A stretch of 9,780 nucleotides of DNA from contig CAYPST010000135.1 in assembly GCA_964413425.1 (NCBI GenBank), positions 1 through 9,780 of the forward strand, read 5' to 3'. Both the position numbers and the translations under genes were made by a program. This stretch comes from DATFLS01 sp964413425 (lineage in GTDB: Bacteria; Fidelibacterota; JAANXI01). This document shows, piece by piece, positions 6,619 through 9,780 of the stretch (the first letter of the stretch is position 1; each line of letters opens with the position of its first letter). The notes beneath the pieces are model-generated. The model had not been told where the DNA came from, made no database searches, and saw only the letters and a program-made list of their open reading frames with translations.

Positions 6619-8319
6619 CTATTCCCCTGTCTGTTCTATGCGTGTGGTCCCGGCGGCGACTTGCTGAACCTTCACCTGCGGATCGAAGAAATGCGGATCT
6701 TCAGCCACCTGGTTGATCCTGATACGAAAATTATACAGGGTGATGTCACGCATTTCTTGTTCCAGGATCTCCAGAATCTCCGCATCGGCAAAGATGCTGG
6801 CCAGCCGGGGGATTCGATTCCGGTATAAACTGAAGCCCTGTAAAATGATGGCGTCGTCGTTCGAATTGAGGGTCACTAACCAGCTGCTGGTAATTTGGGC
6901 AAATCCCTCACTAATCAATTCCAGAGTTCGGCTCCACTTCATACTGCCGGCGCTCAGAGAATCCAGTCGGTTCAATCCAGCTTCGATAATCGAGTATTCG
7001 GCCATCATGCTGTCTACGACTGTTTTCACTGGCTGGAGCTGTTCAATTTGGTCTGTGGTCAGGACAAGGCTGTGTCGAAGGTCTTCAATGGTGTTCACCC
7101 GTTTTTGATACTGTGAGTTAAATAGGATTGGGGTAAGGGCGACCAACACCAGCAGTATAATCCCATACCATTCCAGTTTCAGGACTTTCTGCCGTTCACG
7201 CACATAATCCGGCAATAAGGAGAGTTTCGGAAAACAGCCGGAATCCCTGCCTGTGATATTCCATGCAACAGCGATTGAGTTGGCAAATCGGTCTATGTTC
7301 CCCTGGATACTCTCATCAATATCCAATTGCTCCGGAGCGAATTCCAGGCTTGTGATCTCAATATCGGGAAACTGATTGACAAAGAAGGTGTGCCCGTTGA
7401 TGTCTTTCTGATTCGCCAGAAAGATGCGGTCCAGTTTTGGAATATTCTTCTGGTCGAGCTCCAGCAAGATTTTACTGAATAACGTATTGAGGACATTCGA
7501 AGATTTTCTTCCTTCATTGACCAGCGGAAGAATGGTTCGAATGGAGTGCCCCTCCAGGAAGATGATCCGGCTGCTCTTATCTCCTACATAGATCACCGCG
7601 CTAATCTCCCCTTCCGGGAGATGATGATTTGCGCGGATTACCCCAAGAAGCGCAATCTCTTCCGGCAGGATTTCTCTGATGAAGAGTTTGCCTGTATAGA
7701 GATCTTCAGCCCCATCGAGTACTTGTAGAAAGGAGGGGGCGCCCTCAATAGAGCTTATTAACAGGGACCCGTTTTCCTGAACCTCATACGATGAGATCAC
7801 TCTGGGATAGAATTCACCATAAAACGTGTACAGCTTATCTTGCACGGCGTTCGCAATTTCTTTCCGTTTCACCGAGGAATAATCCTGATCCGAGATCACG
7901 TGGAAAATGGTGTCTCCGATGGGTATATTCAGAGCACAATCAATTTTCCTGGTACTGAGGCCGGTAAAAACGTTGCTGAGGAGATTCTCATTCGTTTCCG
8001 GCGTTTCGAAATCCTCCGGTTCCGCGTCTGCGATATCAAAGAGATCATCCTCCGGCTCTGAGGGGCCCTCCTCTTTCGCTGCCTTCTGCTTGTCCGGTTC
8101 TTCCTTTTCGATGCCGAAAATATCAATGGGCTGTTCCTCTGTCTCAGTGAAATCAGCCGGAGATCCGGATGATTTCTTCGAAGACCGATTGCCTTCGTGA
8201 ACCAGGTGCATTTCCTGTATATGACGGAGGTGGAGTGTGTTTCCTCTCACCTGGAGTTGGGCAATCCGGAGGACCGACCCCACAACCGAGATTCCTACTG
8301 CTTTTTTCACGTTTGGCAT
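6619..8319 (-). CDS. PilM-PilN fusion protein (GspL-like)
   Basis: This 566-residue protein combines a cytoplasmic actin-like PilM part with a PilN part, an architecture like GspL of type II secretion. Residues 1-42 and about 112-355 form the PilM-like fold (KKAVGISVVGSVLRIAQL at the N-terminus; ISAVIYVGDKSSRIIFLEG near 239). Residues 43-110 are an acidic, Ser/Glu/Pro-rich insertion, probably disordered. The first phosphate motif, usually GIDIGSSSVK, reads GISVVGSVLR, lacking the Asp. PKLSLLPDYVRERQ (364-377) matches the start of PilN (NLLPWREERR-like). A transmembrane helix spans 384-400, a coiled coil about 402-440, and the periplasmic PilN ferredoxin-like domain about 440-540 (WSRTLELISEGF, SSWLVTLN). 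The ATG has only a weak TGAG upstream. The gene sits between the ATPase gene (67-base gap) and the PilO/P gene (55-base gap). Confidence 0.85.
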   Translation of the reverse strand: MPNVKKAVGISVVGSVLRIAQLQVRGNTLHLRHIQEMHLVHEGNRSSKKSSGSPADFTETEEQPIDIFGIEKEEPDKQKAAKEEGPSEPEDDLFDIADAEPEDFETPETNENLLSNVFTGLSTRKIDCALNIPIGDTIFHVISDQDYSSVKRKEIANAVQDKLYTFYGEFYPRVISSYEVQENGSLLISSIEGAPSFLQVLDGAEDLYTGKLFIREILPEEIALLGVIRANHHLPEGEISAVIYVGDKSSRIIFLEGHSIRTILPLVNEGRKSSNVLNTLFSKILLELDQKNIPKLDRIFLANQKDINGHTFFVNQFPDIEITSLEFAPEQLDIDESIQGNIDRFANSIAVAWNITGRDSGCFPKLSLLPDYVRERQKVLKLEWYGIILLVLVALTPILFNSQYQKRVNTIEDLRHSLVLTTDQIEQLQPVKTVVDSMMAEYSIIEAGLNRLDSLSAGSMKWSRTLELISEGFAQITSSWLVTLNSNDDAIILQGFSLYRNRIPRLASIFADAEILEILEQEMRDITLYNFRIRINQVAEDPHFFDPQVKVQQVAAGTTRIEQTGE

Positions 8320-8336
8320 AAATTACTCAGTGCCTC

Positions 8337-8366
8337 GATTTCCCATTTCATTCAATATGGGAGATC
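8337..8366. other. Hairpin between the ATPase and PilMN genes
   Basis: GATTTCCCAT (8337-8346) and ATGGGAGATC (8357-8366) are complementary at nine of ten positions around a 10-base loop. It lies in the 67-base gap just after the ATPase stop. It could be an RNA processing or attenuation site, though it lacks a T-run. Confidence 0.4.
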
Positions 8367-8386
8367 TTCAGTTGGTTTTATCATTA

Positions 8387-9676
8387 TTATATCGTTTGTC
8401 CGAGCAAGTCCTTCAGCCGTTTTTTGTTATTGGCACTGCCCACCGCTTCTTCCAGGGCGATCTTTTCCTGTTTGTATAACCGGGCAAGGTCTTGTTCCAG
8501 GGTCTGCATTCCCTGGGAGCTGCCTTCATGAATCATCTGATAGATTTCGCCGGTGTTATTGTTACGAATGGCGGCTTTGACAGCAGGTGTGGAGAGCAAG
8601 ACCTCTTTTGCCAGCACCCGTTTGCCATCCAGACTGGGCACCAGTTTCTGGCTGACAACGCAGGTGAGCACATCTGCCAGCCGATTGCGGACTCGTTCCT
8701 GTTCAACGGGGGGAACTTCGCCGATGATACGGTCCAGACTCTCCACTGCTGAAGCGGTATGAAGCGTACTGAACGTTTTATGGCCGGAGTCGGTGACTTC
8801 CAGGGCGGTCATAATCGTTTCCGGATCACGCAGCTCTCCGATCACAATAATATCCGGGTCCTGACGGAGCGCTTCGATGGTGCCGGCTTTAAATGAGACC
8901 ACATCCCGGCCGACCTCCCGGTGGCGGACAATTGATTTTTTGGGGCGATGAACCAGCTCTACCGGAGATGCGATAATCACGATATGCGAGTCGACGGACT
9001 GGTTGTTTGCATCGATAATCGTGTCCAGGGTAGAGGATTTTCCGGATCCGGTGATACCGGTCACCAGGGTTAATCCGTACTTGAGGTATTTCAGACTGAG
9101 TGCTTTTGCAACTTCGGGATGGAGGTCCAAACCGGAGAAGGGCCGAATTTCGTTTTCGATCTTGCGCATATTGAGGGCAAGATGCTCCATCTCGAAATAC
9201 ATATCGGCACGGAATCGCTGAGGCAGCTGATTCTCGGATTCCAGCGAATAGGAAAAATCGAGATTGCGGTGTTGCAGGAGATATTCCCGTTGCTGCGGCA
9301 TGAGAATATTGTGGCAGAGAAAATCGGTCTCGAGCAGGGAATACTTGGGGCTTTCGTCCCAGGGACGTTTGGCCCCGTGGATACGATACCAGACCTTTCC
9401 GACACACCCATTGCCACCGAGATCAATATCTGACGCTTCGTTATTATTCATACAATCCAGGTAATATTCCAATAACTCACGAAGCTGTATACGCAGATTT
9501 TCCGGTTGTGACTCGATAATTTCACCAATCACCTTGTGACGCTCCAGCCCCACCACATTCCTTGGAATTTGTGCCCGCAGCGGCTGGATCATTTCGGAAA
9601 GATCACAAGGTACGGTGCCTGTCATCGATTTGATTCCGGTTGCCGTGTTGTCCATGGGATATATTCGTCCATTCAT
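8387..9676 (-). CDS. PilT-like type IV pilus/secretion ATPase with altered Asp box
   Basis: This 429-residue protein belongs to the hexameric VirB11/PilT/GspE ATPase family that powers pilus retraction or secretion from the cytoplasmic face. Visible motifs are Walker A GITGSGKSST (207-216), Walker B DPDIIVIGELRD (273-284) and the His box SGHKTFSTLHT (297-307). PilT-type features include EASDIDL near residue 80, GMQTLEQDL near 389, and STPAVKAAIR (362-371), where PilT proteins carry an AIRNLIR motif. The four-cysteine zinc motif of PilB/GspE is absent, favouring the PilT/PilU branch. The Asp box, usually EDPIE, reads ASPVE (236-240), so the acidic pair is lost. About 60 residues precede the usual PilT start. 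ATG 9676 lacks a clear ribosome site and ATG 9655 is an alternative. It is the first leftward gene, ahead of PilMN. Confidence 0.9.
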   Translation of the reverse strand: MNGRIYPMDNTATGIKSMTGTVPCDLSEMIQPLRAQIPRNVVGLERHKVIGEIIESQPENLRIQLRELLEYYLDCMNNNEASDIDLGGNGCVGKVWYRIHGAKRPWDESPKYSLLETDFLCHNILMPQQREYLLQHRNLDFSYSLESENQLPQRFRADMYFEMEHLALNMRKIENEIRPFSGLDLHPEVAKALSLKYLKYGLTLVTGITGSGKSSTLDTIIDANNQSVDSHIVIIASPVELVHRPKKSIVRHREVGRDVVSFKAGTIEALRQDPDIIVIGELRDPETIMTALEVTDSGHKTFSTLHTASAVESLDRIIGEVPPVEQERVRNRLADVLTCVVSQKLVPSLDGKRVLAKEVLLSTPAVKAAIRNNNTGEIYQMIHEGSSQGMQTLEQDLARLYKQEKIALEEAVGSANNKKRLKDLLGQTI

Positions 9677-9780
9677 TGAGAAAAGAAGATTCGATGTCTA
9701 TTCATAGTATGAGTGCACTCTAAAAAGTATACTTACTATCATTTAAGTTTAGTTTCTTAGGTTTATAGTACTATATCAAA
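9677..9780 (-). promoter_or_regulatory. AT-rich upstream region of the pilus locus with three short palindromes
   Basis: This edge region is markedly AT-rich and should hold the promoter of the leftward operon. It contains three perfect palindromes: GAGTGCACTC (9711-9720), AAGTATACTT (9725-9734) and TATAGTACTATA (9764-9775). A minus-strand TATACT (9726-9731) could be a -10 box, but no good -35 lies 16-18 bases upstream. The palindromes could be operator sites or chance in AT-rich DNA. Confidence 0.35.

Noticed and set aside
1..9780. CRISPR arrays, insertion sequences, tRNA and rRNA genes
   Set aside because: No regularly spaced direct repeats, transposase-like proteins or recognisable structural RNA sequences were found on either strand.

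Overview
The window looks like chromosomal DNA of a Gram-negative bacterium with roughly even base composition. Secretory signal peptides, a lipoprotein signal, an outer-membrane secretin and type IV pilus inner-membrane assembly proteins are all readable from the sequence. The mix of PKD-repeat lipoprotein, DUF2914-like protein and fused pilus assembly genes recalls lineages around the FCB superphylum (Marinimicrobia, Calditrichaeota or KSB1-like bacteria). That placement is a guess from style, not from a marker gene.

Layout. The left part reads rightward: a small secreted DUF2914-like protein (140-580), a 309-base gap with an imperfect hairpin, a BolA-family protein (890-1153) and a CGFS monothiol glutaredoxin (1271-1600). 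BolA and CGFS glutaredoxins are known partners in [2Fe-2S] cluster binding, so these two probably act together. Everything from 1700 to 9676 reads leftward and converges on the glutaredoxin gene. In transcription order it encodes a PilT-like hexameric ATPase (9676-8387), a PilM-PilN fusion (8319-6619), a PilO-SH3-PilP-like fusion (6563-5496), a short secretin (5474-4293), a CsgG/FlgO-like exported protein with a C-terminal membrane segment (4178-3432), and a lipoprotein with three PKD domains (3412-1700).

How the genes work together. The ATPase, PilMN, PilO/P and secretin genes correspond, in order, to the motor, the cytoplasmic/inner-membrane alignment complex, its periplasmic part and the outer-membrane pore of a type IV pilus or type II secretion machine. 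PilM, N, O and P, usually four genes, are here packed into two polypeptides, one carrying an extra bacterial SH3 domain. The secretin keeps only one recognisable N-domain. No pilin, prepilin peptidase, PilC-type platform protein or PilB-type extension ATPase is in the window; they must lie elsewhere or be absent. The CsgG/FlgO-like and PKD proteins follow on the same strand and are plausible envelope or surface partners, but a 114-base gap with a hairpin and short repeats separates them from the secretin gene.

The most novel element is this condensed machine: the unusual PilO-SH3-PilP polypeptide, the degenerate actin-like part of PilMN, and an ATPase whose Asp-box acidic pair is replaced by Ala-Ser. 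All functional statements rest on reading motifs by eye; no database search was run.
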